From contig NZ_CP133319.1 of assembly GCF_038811545.1 (NCBI RefSeq), positions 992,001-1,056,000 on the forward strand: DNA of 64,000 bases, given 5' to 3'. Made by a program: the position numbers and the translations under genes. Source of the DNA: Rhodoligotrophos sp. CJ14. GTDB taxonomy: Bacteria; Pseudomonadota; Alphaproteobacteria; Rhizobiales; Im1. Below, piece after piece: positions 55,334 to 64,000 of this stretch. The notes under the pieces were generated by a model. The model did no database searches and was not told the DNA's origin. It was given only the letters and a program-made list of their open reading frames with translations. Each line of letters opens with the position of its first letter. Position 1 is the stretch's first letter.

Positions 55334-56806
55334 ATGGTAGCTGCTGCTGATTCGGTCTTCATTGGACAGAGCATCCATCCCGAGAATCTACTGCTGCGCT
55401 TCGGCAACCGGCACGGGCTGATCACGGGCGCAACCGGCACCGGCAAGACCGTCACCCTGCAGATCATGGCTGAGGGCTTCTCCAAGGCGGGGGTCCCCGT
55501 CTTCGCCGCCGACGTTAAAGGCGATCTCTCCGGCATTGCCGAACCCGGCGCCCCCAATGACGCCCTTGTCGCGCGCGCCAAGCAGATCGGCATGGATGAC
55601 TACGGGTTTGAAGCCTTTCCCACCATTTTCTGGGATCTCTATGGCGAACAGGGTCACCCCGTTCGCACCACCATGTCGGAAATGGGGCCGCTTCTTTTAT
55701 CGCGCCTGATGAACCTGACCGAGGCGCAGGAAGGGGCGCTGAACATCGCCTTCCGCATTGCCGATCAGGAAGGCATGGCGCTTCTCGACATGAAGGATCT
55801 GCGCGCGATGCTGACGGATCTCGCCGGTCGTGCCGACGAGCTGCGTGCTGAATATGGCAACGTCACCGCCAGCACCATCGGTGCCATCCAGCGCCGTCTG
55901 CTCGTGCTCGAGCAGCAGGGGGCTGATCAGTTCTTCGGCGAGCCGGCGCTTTCGATCTCCGATCTCATGCGCACGACGCCCGATGGCCGGGGCTATGTCA
56001 GCATTCTTGCAGCCGACAAGCTGATGCAGGCGCCGGGCCTCTATGCCACCTTCCTGCTCTCCCTCATGTCGGAGCTGTTCGAGCAGCTGCCTGAAGTCGG
56101 TAATCCCGACAAGCCGAAGCTCGTCTTCTTCTTCGATGAGGCGCATCTGCTCTTCGATGAGGCACCTCCCGCACTCATTCAAAAAGTCGAGCAAGTGGTT
56201 CGGCTGATCCGTTCAAAGGGCGTGGGCATCTATTTCGTCACCCAGAACCCCATGGACGTGCCCGATACCGTGCTTGCCCAGCTCGGCAACCGCGTCCAGC
56301 ATGCCCTGCGCGCCTACACGCCACGCGAGCAGAAGGCGGTCAAGGCGGCAGCCACGACCTTCCGTCAGAACCCCGACCTCGACACCGAGACCGCGATCAC
56401 CCAGCTCGGCACCGGCGAGGCCCTCACATCCTTGCTTGACGACAAGGGCGTACCCTCGATGGTCCAGAAAACGTTGATCCGGCCGCCATCCTCCCGTCTT
56501 GGCCCCGTCACGCCGGATGAGCGCCGCAAGCTGATCTCCGCAAGCCCGGTCTATGGTATTTACGAGACACCGGTCGATCGTGAGTCGGCTTATGAGATCC
56601 TCACCAAACGGGCGCAGGAGAAGGCACAGCAGGCAGCCACCGCCGCCCAGGAAGTTGCCGCCGCGAAACAACCGCAGAGCGCCGTAAGCAGCACCCTTGA
56701 CACGATCACTCAGCGCATCGTCCGCAATGTGGCGAGCCAGGTCGGCACCCAGATCGGACGCGCATTGGTCCGCGGCATTCTGGGAAGTCTCACGGGTCGC
56801 CGCTAA
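55334..56806 (+). CDS. HerA-like ATPase, YjgR/DUF853 family
   Basis: A 490-residue ATPase of the HerA/FtsK fold, resembling E. coli YjgR. Walker A GATGTGKT at 32-39, Walker B with Asp268-Glu269 ([15 protein letters not shown]), and an Arg-finger-like [43 protein letters not shown] (in pieces). A coiled, Ala/Gln-rich stretch at 430-450 precedes a short C-terminal helix. No NurA nuclease neighbour is present, so it is unlikely to be a DNA-end-processing pair; its substrate is unknown. Confidence 0.92.
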   Translation: MVAAADSVFIGQSIHPENLLLRFGNRHGLITGATGTGKTVTLQIMAEGFSKAGVPVFAADVKGDLSGIAEPGAPNDALVARAKQIGMDDYGFEAFPTIFWDLYGEQGHPVRTTMSEMGPLLLSRLMNLTEAQEGALNIAFRIADQEGMALLDMKDLRAMLTDLAGRADELRAEYGNVTASTIGAIQRRLLVLEQQGADQFFGEPALSISDLMRTTPDGRGYVSILAADKLMQAPGLYATFLLSLMSELFEQLPEVGNPDKPKLVFFFDEAHLLFDEAPPALIQKVEQVVRLIRSKGVGIYFVTQNPMDVPDTVLAQLGNRVQHALRAYTPREQKAVKAAATTFRQNPDLDTETAITQLGTGEALTSLLDDKGVPSMVQKTLIRPPSSRLGPVTPDERRKLISASPVYGIYETPVDRESAYEILTKRAQEKAQQAATAAQEVAAAKQPQSAVSSTLDTITQRIVRNVASQVGTQIGRALVRGILGSLTGRR

Positions 56807-56856
56807 AGCATTTTCGAGCGAAGTGGATACCGGTTCGCGTGAAGAAGATGCGACAA
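56807..56856. repeat. Rhizobiales-type dispersed palindromic intergenic repeat
   Basis: A sequence of about 50 bases starting AGCATTTTCGAGCGAAG and ending GAAGATGCGACAA, directly after the stop of the HerA-like gene. It folds as a long imperfect hairpin (GCGAA with TTCGC, TTTTC with GAAGA). I recognise it as one of the short repeats scattered between genes in many Rhizobiales genomes. No second full copy was noticed in this window. Confidence 0.7.
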
Positions 56857-56865
56857 CGCCCCGGA

Positions 56866-58014
56866 TCAGCTCGCCGGCGGGCTCACCTTGATGGAGAATT
56901 GCGCGCCCCGTCCATCGGGACCGGGGCCCGCGGCCAGCCGCCCGCCGAGCTGTTGGGCCAGCACGCGCACCACCTTCATGCCCAGGCCGCTCTTCCGCCG
57001 CGGATCGAAGCCCTCGGCAAGGCCCGGCCCCTGATCCGTAACCGACAGGACATAGCCGTTATCCGGCGCGGCTTTGAGCGCCACCGTGATGCGGCCACCG
57101 CCATATTTGGCGGCATTGGTCACGAACTCGTTCACGATCAGGCCGATGGGGACGACCTGCTTGGCGGGAATATGGATCTCATCTCCCTCGACCGCGAGCT
57201 CGTTCAGCCGCAGCATCTCGGAAAGCCCGGCGCAGAGATTGCGCAGATAGGTGAGCGAGGGAACGTTCTGGATCGATGTATCGAGATAGAAATGGCGATG
57301 AACCTGCGCCACCGTCGACACCCGGCTGGCCGCGCTTCTGAGATGCTCGGCGGCTTGCGGATTGTCCACCGACCGGCTCTGCAGCAACAGGAGGCTTGAG
57401 ACGAGCTGCAGGCTGTTCATGATCCTGTGGTCGGTCTCCTGCTTCATCAGCTCGGCGCGTTCGAGAGCCCGGTCCTTGTCGGCCATCACTTCCGCGACGC
57501 GCGCCACTGCGCTCTGTGCCAAACGGCGCAGCTCGAGTTGATCCATGACCATGGCCGCGAGTTCCTCAAGCAGGCTGAGCTCCTGCTCCGAGGCCCCACG
57601 CGGCTCACGATCCATGACACACAGGCACCCAAGCGCATGCCCATCCCGCGTGATCAGCGGCAGCCCGGCATAGAAGCGCACGCCCTCTGCGCCCGCGACC
57701 AGCGCATTGGTCGCGGCGATTGGGTTGTCCTGCGTATCGCCGATAACATGTGGTCCTCGGCCGAAGATTGCCGAGGCGCAAAGGCCAGGCTCGCGCCGGC
57801 TGTGTGTCAGGTCGAGCCCGTGCCGTCCCTTGAACCAGATCCAGCTGTCATCGACGATCGTCACCAGCGCCATAGGAGTTCCCGTCAGGCGCGCGGCCAA
57901 GCCGGCGATCCGATCCAGCGCCGGCTCGCTTGCCGAATCGAGAAGGTCGTAGCGTCTCACCACAGCCAGCCGATCGGCCTCGTTCTCGGGTATCGTGATC
58001 TGGCCCGGCACCAC
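56866..58014 (-). CDS. GAF-domain histidine kinase (HisKA_2 / HWE-type)
   Basis: A soluble sensor kinase of 382 residues from GTG 58014. The N-terminal GAF domain (residues about 20-165; ALVTIVDDSWIWFKGRHGLD, REPGLCASAIFG, YAGLPLITRDGHALGCLCVMD) may sense light or small molecules. The HisKA_2 phosphorylation motif ETDHRIMNSLQLVSSLLLLQ carries the His. The ATPase part has GLIVNEFVTNAAKY, TDQGPGL and SGLGMKVVRVLAQQLGG. A stand-alone gene; no partner response regulator is adjacent. Confidence 0.88.
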   Translation of the reverse strand: MVPGQITIPENEADRLAVVRRYDLLDSASEPALDRIAGLAARLTGTPMALVTIVDDSWIWFKGRHGLDLTHSRREPGLCASAIFGRGPHVIGDTQDNPIAATNALVAGAEGVRFYAGLPLITRDGHALGCLCVMDREPRGASEQELSLLEELAAMVMDQLELRRLAQSAVARVAEVMADKDRALERAELMKQETDHRIMNSLQLVSSLLLLQSRSVDNPQAAEHLRSAASRVSTVAQVHRHFYLDTSIQNVPSLTYLRNLCAGLSEMLRLNELAVEGDEIHIPAKQVVPIGLIVNEFVTNAAKYGGGRITVALKAAPDNGYVLSVTDQGPGLAEGFDPRRKSGLGMKVVRVLAQQLGGRLAAGPGPDGRGAQFSIKVSPPAS

Positions 58015-58245
58015 AGTCCGCGACGTTATGCAGTGCTCGCTCAGCGTCGGCCTCTCTGTCCTATAATGCTAGGCAGCTTCGTTTCTGAAGGACCCATGCG
58101 CTGCCGAAGCATTCCATGCCCAGCATACGCCTCAGACGCGGAATGCGCAGCAGAATATTGGACAACCGAAGAACAGCACAATTGAGGTGTTAAGAAGGCA
58201 GAAAGCTGGACCCCAGAGGCTCGTGACGGCCTGGCTAAGGAGAAG

Positions 58246-58273
58246 TCGGGCGCCTCATCGGAGAGGCGCCCGA
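58246..58273 (-). terminator. Terminator-like hairpin downstream of tRNA-Pro
   Basis: A perfect 11-base stem TCGGGCGCCTC / GAGGCGCCCGA with a six-base loop lies about 40 bases beyond the 3' end of tRNA-Pro. On the minus strand CTTCTCCTT follows, a pyrimidine-rich tail suited to termination. The remainder of 58015-58313 holds no gene. Confidence 0.7.
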
Positions 58274-58313
58274 GTCTTGATCGATCGTTTCTGAGCCCCA
58301 AACTGAGCCCGAA

Positions 58314-58390
58314 TGGTCGGAGTGGCGTGATTCGAACACGCGACCCCCTCGTCCCGAACGAGGTGCGCTACCAGGCTGCGCTACACTCCG
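58314..58390 (-). tRNA. tRNA-Pro (anticodon CGG)
   Basis: On the minus strand the acceptor arms CGGAGTG and CACTCCG pair perfectly. The anticodon stem CCTCG/CGAGG holds the loop TTCGGGA, so the anticodon is CGG. The T loop contains GTTCGAATC. CCA is encoded (58314-58316). The gene is 77 bases with CCA and has a terminator-like hairpin about 40 bases downstream. Confidence 0.96.
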
Positions 58391-58486
58391 CCGATCGATG
58401 GCGGCTATATAGCGCCGTGCCGCGTGGATCGCAACCCGTCTGTCAAGGTCGGGTAAAATCGCATTCCCATGATTGCGTCACGGCGC

Positions 58487-58597
58487 GAGAATGATTATGG
58501 TCGCGCCCGTCTTTTGGGGCGTGGCCAAGCGGTAAGGCAACGGGTTTTGGTCCCGTGATCCCAGGTTCGAATCCTGGCGCCCCAGCCAATCATTCTC
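58487..58597. repeat. Inverted repeat flanking tRNA-Gln
   Basis: GAGAATGATT (58487-58496) and AATCATTCTC (58588-58597) are perfect inverted arms on each side of tRNA-Gln. The right arm begins at the final A of the encoded CCA. In the primary transcript they can pair leader with trailer and bring both ends of the tRNA together, which could assist or regulate processing. Confidence 0.6.
58515..58588 (+). tRNA. tRNA-Gln (anticodon TTG)
   Basis: Acceptor TGGGGCG pairs with CGCCCCA. The D arm contains AAGCGGTAAGGC. The anticodon stem ACGGG/CCCGT holds the loop TTTTGGT, so the anticodon is TTG (glutamine). The T arm has CCAGGTTCGAATCCTGG. CCA is encoded (58586-58588). It lies opposite tRNA-Pro, about 125 bases away, and just before the convergent ABC ATPase gene. 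Confidence 0.96.
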
Positions 58598-58628
58598 AGC
58601 CTGCTCGCGGTCTCGTGTCGTTCAGACG

Positions 58629-59687
58629 TCACTCCGTGACGAACCACGAATCCTGAGCCTGCCAATCGAGGCTCACCATCTCGCCCGGTGAGAATCGCGC
58701 CCGATTGCCCGGCACGATCGCGACCAGCGGCGCGCCATGGCACCCATCGAGCTGGTAGCGGACCGTCTGGCCCAGATAGATCACGTCGATCACCCTGGCC
58801 CGCAACGGCGATCCGCCCTCCGCTGGCTGAACCACCATGTTCTCCGGTCGCACGATCAAGCTGAGATCACCTGCTTGCACGCCCGCCGGCGGGCTGGGAC
58901 ACGGAATGGCAGTCCCCTCCCTCAGCTGCAGCCGGTATCCCTCGCCATGGCTCTCGGCCTTTCCCTTGAACACATTGGCGGTGCCCAGGAAATCCGCGAC
59001 GAAGAGATTGGCGGGGCGCAGATAGGCATCTTCCGGTGTACCGATCTGCTGAATGCGCCCCTGGTCGAGGACGATCAGCCGATCGGAGAGCGAGAGCGCC
59101 TCCTCCTGGTCATGAGTGACCAGAACTGTGGTGATGCCGAGTGATTTCTGTAATTGCCGGAGTTCGACCTGTACCTGCTCGCGCAGCTTGCGGTCGAGTG
59201 CGCCCAAGGGCTCATCGAGAAGGAGGATCGAGGGCTGAAAGACAAAGGCTCGGGCAAGCGCAACCCGCTGCTGCTGGCCGCCTGACAATTGGGCGGGCTT
59301 GCGCTTTTCGAAGCCGACGAGGCGCACTTTATCGAGTGCCTCGGCCACGCGGCGCTCGATGTCGCCAGCGCTGAGCTTCCGCACCGTCAGGGGAAAGGCC
59401 ACGTTGTCATAGACGGTCAGATGCGGAAACAGCGCGTAATTCTGAAACACCAGTCCGACATTGCGTTTACCCGAGGGCTCGAAGGTGACATCTCGGCCGC
59501 CGATAAGGATCTGCCCCGAGCTTGGTGCGGAAAGGCCCGCGATCAGGGTGAGCAGCGTGGTCTTGCCAGAACCGCTGGGCCCGAGGATCGTGACGAACTC
59601 GCCTTCACGGACCGACAGATTGATGTTCGCGCAGGCAACGAAGCTGCCATAGCTCTTCGAAATATCCACAAGCTGAATAGTACTCAT
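58629..59687 (-). CDS. ABC transporter ATP-binding protein, polyamine-type (PotA-like)
   Basis: The ATPase of a spermidine/putrescine-type importer. It has 352 residues: Walker [10 protein letters not shown] at 36-44, Q loop [20 protein letters not shown], signature LSGGQQQR at 134-141, Walker B with Asp158-Glu159 and [20 protein letters not shown]-type regulatory domain fills the C-terminal third. It is divergent from the binding protein and permease genes, unusual but not rare. The substrate (polyamine, iron or another compound) is inferred only from family. Confidence 0.92.
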   Translation of the reverse strand: MSTIQLVDISKSYGSFVACANINLSVREGEFVTILGPSGSGKTTLLTLIAGLSAPSSGQILIGGRDVTFEPSGKRNVGLVFQNYALFPHLTVYDNVAFPLTVRKLSAGDIERRVAEALDKVRLVGFEKRKPAQLSGGQQQRVALARAFVFQPSILLLDEPLGALDRKLREQVQVELRQLQKSLGITTVLVTHDQEEALSLSDRLIVLDQGRIQQIGTPEDAYLRPANLFVADFLGTANVFKGKAESHGEGYRLQLREGTAIPCPSPPAGVQAGDLSLIVRPENMVVQPAEGGSPLRARVIDVIYLGQTVRYQLDGCHGAPLVAIVPGNRARFSPGEMVSLDWQAQDSWFVTE

Positions 59688-59990
59688 CCGCAGCCCCCAC
59701 CATCGATCCCCGTCCCGGCTCGCTGGGTTCTTCGTTCTCGCCTAAGTTGCGACCCCGGCTACTTTTTGTCGATCGCCAGCACGGTTGTTGTCAATCGATA
59801 TCACCTATGACAAACTTCGCGCTTGAAGGGGTGATGAATATAACAAAGATCAAGAACACGCCTGCATCAATGACGCTTGAAATCGGCCAATTTATATTTC
59901 TAGAATTTGGCATTTACAGAATTACGGGAGTGAACGCCCCGCACAAATCTGCCATCTGACAATAATCACAAACAGAGGGAGTAAGACAGC
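59688..59990. promoter_or_regulatory. Divergent promoter region of the ABC transporter genes
   Basis: This 303-base region separates the ATPase gene (minus) from the binding protein gene (plus). The part at 59800-59935 is AT-rich for this genome (for example AATTTATATTTCTAGAATTTGG near 59886-59908 in pieces), as expected for promoters or an upstream regulatory site. A short open frame here lacks any protein-like features and is not called. GAGGGAG precedes the 59991 ATG as ribosome-binding site. Confidence 0.45.
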
Positions 59991-61022
59991 ATGAAAACCA
60001 TCCTTCAGAACAGCCTCAGGAGTTTCGCCGCAGGGCTGCTGCTGATCTCCGCCTCGAGCTTCACAGCCGAGGCAGAGGTCAAGGAACTGCGCATGATCGA
60101 GGCCGGAGGCCTGTCCGGCGACTCAATCGAGAAGGGTTACATCGAGCCGTTCACCGCAAAGACGGGCATCAAGGTCACCCGCGAAAGCCCCGCAGGCCTG
60201 GGTAAGCTCAGGGCGATGGTCGAAGCGAAGAACCTCACCGCCGACGTGGTCGAGCTGAGCAGCGCCGAGCTCGAGCAGGCCAAGGCCCTTGGTCTCCTCG
60301 ACAAGCTGGACTGGGATGCGATCAAGCCCGATCCGATCTTCCCCGAGGCGAAGATGGATGAGGGTCTCGGCTGGCAATATTACTCGACGATCCTGGCCTG
60401 GCGCGAGGATGCTAAGCCGATTTCGACCTGGGCGGAGTTCTGGGATGTGGAGAAATTTCCCGGCAAGCGCACCCTGCCCGACTATCCCGCCTATATTCTG
60501 CCCATGGCACTGATTGCCGACGGCGTTAAGCCGCAAGATCTTTACCCGCTGGATCTCGACCGCGCCTTCGCCAAGCTTGATCAGATCAAGGAACATGTTT
60601 CGGTCTGGTGGCAGGCCGGAGCCCAGCCCCCGCAATTGCTCAAGGACAACGAGGTTCAATATGCGGTGTCCTGGTCGGGCCGTGTGACCGATGCCGAGGG
60701 TATCGACTACACCTTCAATCAGGGCCAGCTTGATCTGACCTATTTCGCCGTCCCGAAGGGAATCGACCCCGAGCGCAAGGCTGCCGTGATGAAGCTCATG
60801 CATGAGATCACGGTCGCCAAGAACCAGGCGGCGGCAGCGCAAGTCGTGTCCTATACGGGTCCAAGCGAAGGTCTGGATCCTCTCCTGCCCAAGGACAGGC
60901 TCGACACCTATCCGACCGTGGCTAAGAACAAGAGCGTGCAATTCCTGATGGACCCGAAATGGTGGTATGATCACGCCGATGAAGTCGAGCAGCGCTGGCA
61001 GGAGTTCAAGCTCGGCCTCTGA
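59991..61022 (+). CDS. ABC transporter substrate-binding protein (PotD/AfuA-like)
   Basis: The periplasmic binding protein of the transporter. It has 343 residues with an N-terminal signal peptide (LRSFAAGLLLISASSFTAEAE). The mature part follows the PotD-type fold: RMIEAGGLSGDSIEKGYIEPFTAKTGIKV-like, LGKLRAMVEAKNLTADVVELSSAELEQA, WAEFWDVEKFPGKRTLPDYPAYILPMAL (all quoted in pieces) and the WSGRVTDA segment. These suggest a polyamine-like ligand, but specificity cannot be read reliably. It is followed by two permease genes on the same strand. Confidence 0.91.
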   Translation: MKTILQNSLRSFAAGLLLISASSFTAEAEVKELRMIEAGGLSGDSIEKGYIEPFTAKTGIKVTRESPAGLGKLRAMVEAKNLTADVVELSSAELEQAKALGLLDKLDWDAIKPDPIFPEAKMDEGLGWQYYSTILAWREDAKPISTWAEFWDVEKFPGKRTLPDYPAYILPMALIADGVKPQDLYPLDLDRAFAKLDQIKEHVSVWWQAGAQPPQLLKDNEVQYAVSWSGRVTDAEGIDYTFNQGQLDLTYFAVPKGIDPERKAAVMKLMHEITVAKNQAAAAQVVSYTGPSEGLDPLLPKDRLDTYPTVAKNKSVQFLMDPKWWYDHADEVEQRWQEFKLGL

Positions 61023-61088
61023 TTTGCCAATGCCCTGACCTCTAACTTGGGAGACGGCAGGTCGGAACCGCCGGGTCCAACCTGCCCT

Positions 61089-61961
61089 ATGCATGGCATG
61101 ACGGAATTGGCATCAGCGATACCGCGCGACAATGAGAGACGGGGGCTTCGCTTGCCGGGCGGCCTGCTGCAGGTCACACCAGCCGCGGTTTTCATCCTCC
61201 TGCTCTTCAACATTCCCCTTTTGCTCATGCTCTCCTGGTCGGTCGGCACGGGCGACGAGCCTTTGAAATATTTCGCCGCCCTGGCGCGCGGCTCCGTCTA
61301 TATGAAGGTGCTCGGCAACACGATTTACATCGCGCTGCTGACGACCCTTGCCTGCTGCATCCTCGGCTATCCCCTGGCCTATTGGATGTGGAGCCTGAGC
61401 CCGCGCCGGCAGATGCTGGTGCTGGCACTGGTGGTGCTGACCTTCTGGATCAGCATCCTGGTGCGGACCTATTCCTGGATCGTCGTGCTCGGTAATGACG
61501 GCGTCGTCAATCGTGTGCTTCGCTGGCTTGGGATCACGGAAACCTCCGTGCCCTTTCTCTACAACCAGTTCGGCGTGATCGTCGGCACGACCAATGTCCT
61601 CTTGCCTTTCCTTGTCCTGCCCTTGTTTGCGGCGATGCTCAAGCTCGACCGACGGCTGCTGCAGGCGGCGGAATCCATGGGGGCCTCCCAGGCCACCATC
61701 TTCTTCCGGATCTTCCTGCCGCTGACGATCCCCGCCCTGGCGGCGGGCTCGATCCTGGTCTTCATCCTGACGCTCGGCTTTTTCATCACGCCTGCGATCC
61801 TTGGCGGCGGACGTGTACCGATGATCGCCAACATGCTCGATCTCCTGATCAACCGCATGCCGCGCTGGGAAACCGCGGCAGCGATCTCGACGGTGCTCCT
61901 CGTTCTCACCTTGCTGTTCTATGCAGCCTATCAGTGGATCGAGAAAAAGAGCCGCATCTGA
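61089..61961 (+). CDS. ABC transporter permease, PotB-like
   Basis: Inner-membrane permease of the polyamine-type importer. About 290 residues from an ATG at 61089; 61098 is equally possible, since neither has a clear ribosome-binding site, and an upstream TTG frame exists. Six membrane segments are visible, and the EAA loop (QAAESMGASQATIFFRIFLPLTIPAL) couples it to the ATPase. ISILVRTYSWIVVLG is the PotB-type landmark. It lies 66 bases after the binding protein gene. Confidence 0.9.
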   Translation: MHGMTELASAIPRDNERRGLRLPGGLLQVTPAAVFILLLFNIPLLLMLSWSVGTGDEPLKYFAALARGSVYMKVLGNTIYIALLTTLACCILGYPLAYWMWSLSPRRQMLVLALVVLTFWISILVRTYSWIVVLGNDGVVNRVLRWLGITETSVPFLYNQFGVIVGTTNVLLPFLVLPLFAAMLKLDRRLLQAAESMGASQATIFFRIFLPLTIPALAAGSILVFILTLGFFITPAILGGGRVPMIANMLDLLINRMPRWETAAAISTVLLVLTLLFYAAYQWIEKKSRI

Positions 61962-61979
61962 TCCTGCTGGAGCTTTCAC

Positions 61980-62783
61980 ATGGACAACCGATCGGCGCTC
62001 TCACGCTGGCTGATCAATCTGGTCGGCTTCTCGGTGCTGCTGTTCCTGTGCCTGCCGATTGCCATCGTCATTCCAATGTCCTTCTCGAGCGCCGACACGC
62101 TGGCCTTCCCGCCCCCGAGCCTGTCGCTGCGCTGGTATCACTCCTTCTTTGATGATCCCCGCTGGATCGAAGCCGCGCGGACGTCGCTGCTGGTGGCCTT
62201 TGCATCGAGCACGATCGCCGTTCTGTTCGGCAGTGCCGCGGCCTATGGCCTGGTGCGGGGGACTTTTCGTGGCCGGCGGGTTCTGGAAGCCAATTTCCTC
62301 GCCCCCATCATCGTCCCCCAGGTCATTACCGCCTTGGCCCTCTATATCTACCTGGCGAAATTCGGCCTGCTGGGTACCCTTGGCGGGCTCATCATCGGCC
62401 ACACGATCCTGGGCCTTCCCTATGTGGTGTTGCTGATGATGGTCGCGATCCGCTCCTTCGATGTTCGGATCGAGCAGGCCGCCCTCAGCCTTGGTGCATC
62501 CTGGCAGGAAATGTTCCGCCGCGTGCTGATCCCCAACCTGATGCCGAGCCTACTCGCGGCCTGGATCTTTGCCTTCATCATCAGCTTCGACGAGGTGATC
62601 GTGACGATCTTCCTGTCGGGCGCACATGAGACCATTCCGAAGAAGATGTTCAACGAGCTCGTCCTGCGGGTCAATCCGACCATCACGGCGATCGCGACGT
62701 TGCTGATCGGCTTCACGGTGATCACCATGGGCCTCGCGGCCTGGCTGGCCAAGCGCGGCGGCGTTGCGGCCTTCGCACGCTAA
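61980..62783 (+). CDS. ABC transporter permease, PotC-like
   Basis: The second permease. It has 267 residues with six membrane segments. PMSFSSADTLAFPPPSLSLRWYHSFFDD (in pieces) is characteristic of PotC-type proteins, and the EAA loop reads EQAALSLGASWQEMFRRVLIPNLMP. With the binding protein, the first permease and the divergent ATPase the transporter is complete. It starts 18 bases after the PotB-like gene. Confidence 0.92.
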   Translation: MDNRSALSRWLINLVGFSVLLFLCLPIAIVIPMSFSSADTLAFPPPSLSLRWYHSFFDDPRWIEAARTSLLVAFASSTIAVLFGSAAAYGLVRGTFRGRRVLEANFLAPIIVPQVITALALYIYLAKFGLLGTLGGLIIGHTILGLPYVVLLMMVAIRSFDVRIEQAALSLGASWQEMFRRVLIPNLMPSLLAAWIFAFIISFDEVIVTIFLSGAHETIPKKMFNELVLRVNPTITAIATLLIGFTVITMGLAAWLAKRGGVAAFAR

Positions 62784-62835
62784 TTAATCTTGAGACGTGG
62801 CCGAAGAACAAGCATGAGCAATCCCTTCACGGGTG

Positions 62836-62875
62836 CGGCTCCGGCTGAGCCGGACGAATAGGCGGGCCGGAGCCG
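62836..62875. repeat. GC-rich nested hairpin between convergent genes
   Basis: CGGCTCCGGC (62836-62845) and GCCGGAGCCG (62866-62875) form perfect 10-base arms, and a second stem TCCGGCT-G-AGCCGGA overlaps the left arm. It lies between the PotC-like gene and the convergent SRPBCC gene and could stop transcription from both sides, though no T run follows. Confidence 0.45.
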
Positions 62876-62918
62876 TCGTGGAACACGACACGCGCCGCGC
62901 CCGCGCGATCCTGTTGTT

Positions 62919-63362
62919 TTATTGATTGATCTCGGGCTCGACGAGCCTTGCCAGATTTTGCAGCGATTCCTGCCAGCCGAGATAACAGGCCTCAGGCGGA
63001 ATGACATCCGGCACACCGGCCTGTTCGATATCGAGCTCGGTGCCGACCGAGACCTTCTTCAGCCTCACCGTGATCTGCATCTCGCCGGGCAGGTTGGGAT
63101 CATCAAACTTGTCCGTATAGCGCAAGCATTCGCCGGGGACGAGTTCGACATACTCACCGCCAAAGCTGTGGCTGATGCCGGTTGTGAAGTTCCGGAAAGA
63201 CATCTTGAACCGACCGCCCGCTTTCGGTTCGAGGTAATGCACCGTGCAGGTAAAGCCATTGGGCGGAAGCCATTTGGCCAGCGCATCAGCCTCCAGGAAA
63301 GCGCGATAGACCTTCTCCGGGCTGGTCGCCAGAACGCGGTGCAAACGTATTGTGCTGGGCAT
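62919..63362 (-). CDS. SRPBCC-family protein, AHSA1-like
   Basis: A 147-residue START-like/AHSA1 fold protein. It begins MPSTIRLHRVLATSPEKVYRAFLEADALAKWLPPNGF (in pieces), the usual pattern, and has GGRFKMSFRNFTTG, GEYVELVPGECLRYTDKFDDPNLPGEMQITVRL (in pieces) and YLGWQESLQNLARLVE. Ligand and role are unknown; such proteins often lie beside ArsR regulators, but none is here. Confidence 0.9.
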   Translation of the reverse strand: MPSTIRLHRVLATSPEKVYRAFLEADALAKWLPPNGFTCTVHYLEPKAGGRFKMSFRNFTTGISHSFGGEYVELVPGECLRYTDKFDDPNLPGEMQITVRLKKVSVGTELDIEQAGVPDVIPPEACYLGWQESLQNLARLVEPEINQ

Positions 63363-63468
63363 ATCCCCTCCCCTTATGAATGGAACGGCACCTTTCGGCG
63401 CTCATTGGCTGGGCCGCGCTCCAAATGCGTTTGAAGCGCAGCCCTCCTTCGTCCCACGACCTCCCGAA

Positions 63469-64000
<532 letters not shown>

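Noticed and set aside
59747-59959. A 70-codon frame in the ABC transporter promoter region
   Set aside because: AT-rich, no good start site, no protein-like pattern; it fits promoter DNA better.

Overview
This GC-rich 64 kb window looks like chromosomal DNA of an alphaproteobacterium, most probably of the Hyphomicrobiales (Rhizobiales). The pointers are a cycHJK-type cytochrome c maturation cluster, a FeuP/FeuQ-like two-component pair, a MucR regulator, a DUF5330 protein, a Rhizobiales-type dispersed intergenic repeat, a propionyl-CoA pathway mutase pair and a chromosomal RcGTA-type gene transfer agent cluster. There is no sign of a plasmid or a recent genomic island. I could not run any homology search; family names rest on motif recognition and family knowledge.

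Layout. 1-2686 (minus): ccmI-ccmE-ccmF for cytochrome c maturation, with ccmF cut by the window edge. 2957-10543: sarcosine catabolism, with soxBDAG (heterotetrameric sarcosine oxidase), a convergent methylenetetrahydrofolate reductase-like gene and a GbdR/GlxA-type AraC activator. The oxidase makes glycine, H2O2 and methylene-THF, and the reductase can use the methylene-THF. 10549-13225 (minus): sensor kinase, response regulator and a secreted PepSY protein (FeuQ/FeuP/possible FeuN). 13291-13968: nitroreductase.

14073-28735 (minus): an apparently intact GTA structural operon in canonical order. It runs small terminase, large terminase, portal, protease, capsid, adaptor, stopper, tail terminator, tail tube, two chaperones, tape measure, distal tail protein, hub, peptidase and the giant host-contact protein. 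It differs from the classical layout by a 62-residue gene between stopper and tail terminator, by the lack of room for g3.5, by a strong hairpin just after the capsid gene, and by an inserted domain of about 190 residues in the giant hub protein that resembles a phage carbohydrate-binding module.

29229-38460: housekeeping and small regulators: a class A PBP, a DUF1214/DUF1254 pair, a peptidoglycan-binding protein, a DUF5330 protein, SufE, a DUF6456 protein, a stand-alone DnaA-domain-IV-like protein, an XRE regulator and a PAS protein. 38467-42869 (minus): glutaryl-CoA dehydrogenase, a frameshifted oligopeptidase B, MsrB and a MaoC hydratase. 43169-49030: a complete mrpABCDEFG Na+/H+ antiporter operon, then mucR with a textbook terminator. 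49922-54128 (minus): methylmalonyl-CoA mutase, both subunits. 54297-58014: DUF4332, a small protein, a HerA-like ATPase and a GAF/HisKA_2 kinase. 58314-58588: tRNA-Pro(CGG) and tRNA-Gln(TTG). 58629-62783: a polyamine-type ABC transporter, with the ATPase divergent from the binding protein and two permeases. 62919-64000 (minus): an AHSA1-type SRPBCC protein and the C-terminal part of katG.

The best candidates for something undescribed are the GTA-specific features (the inserted domain, the extra small gene and the intergenic hairpins) and several perfect inverted repeats in regulatory regions (34317-34346, 36934-36965, and the pair flanking tRNA-Gln). No integrase, transposase, IS element or CRISPR array was seen.
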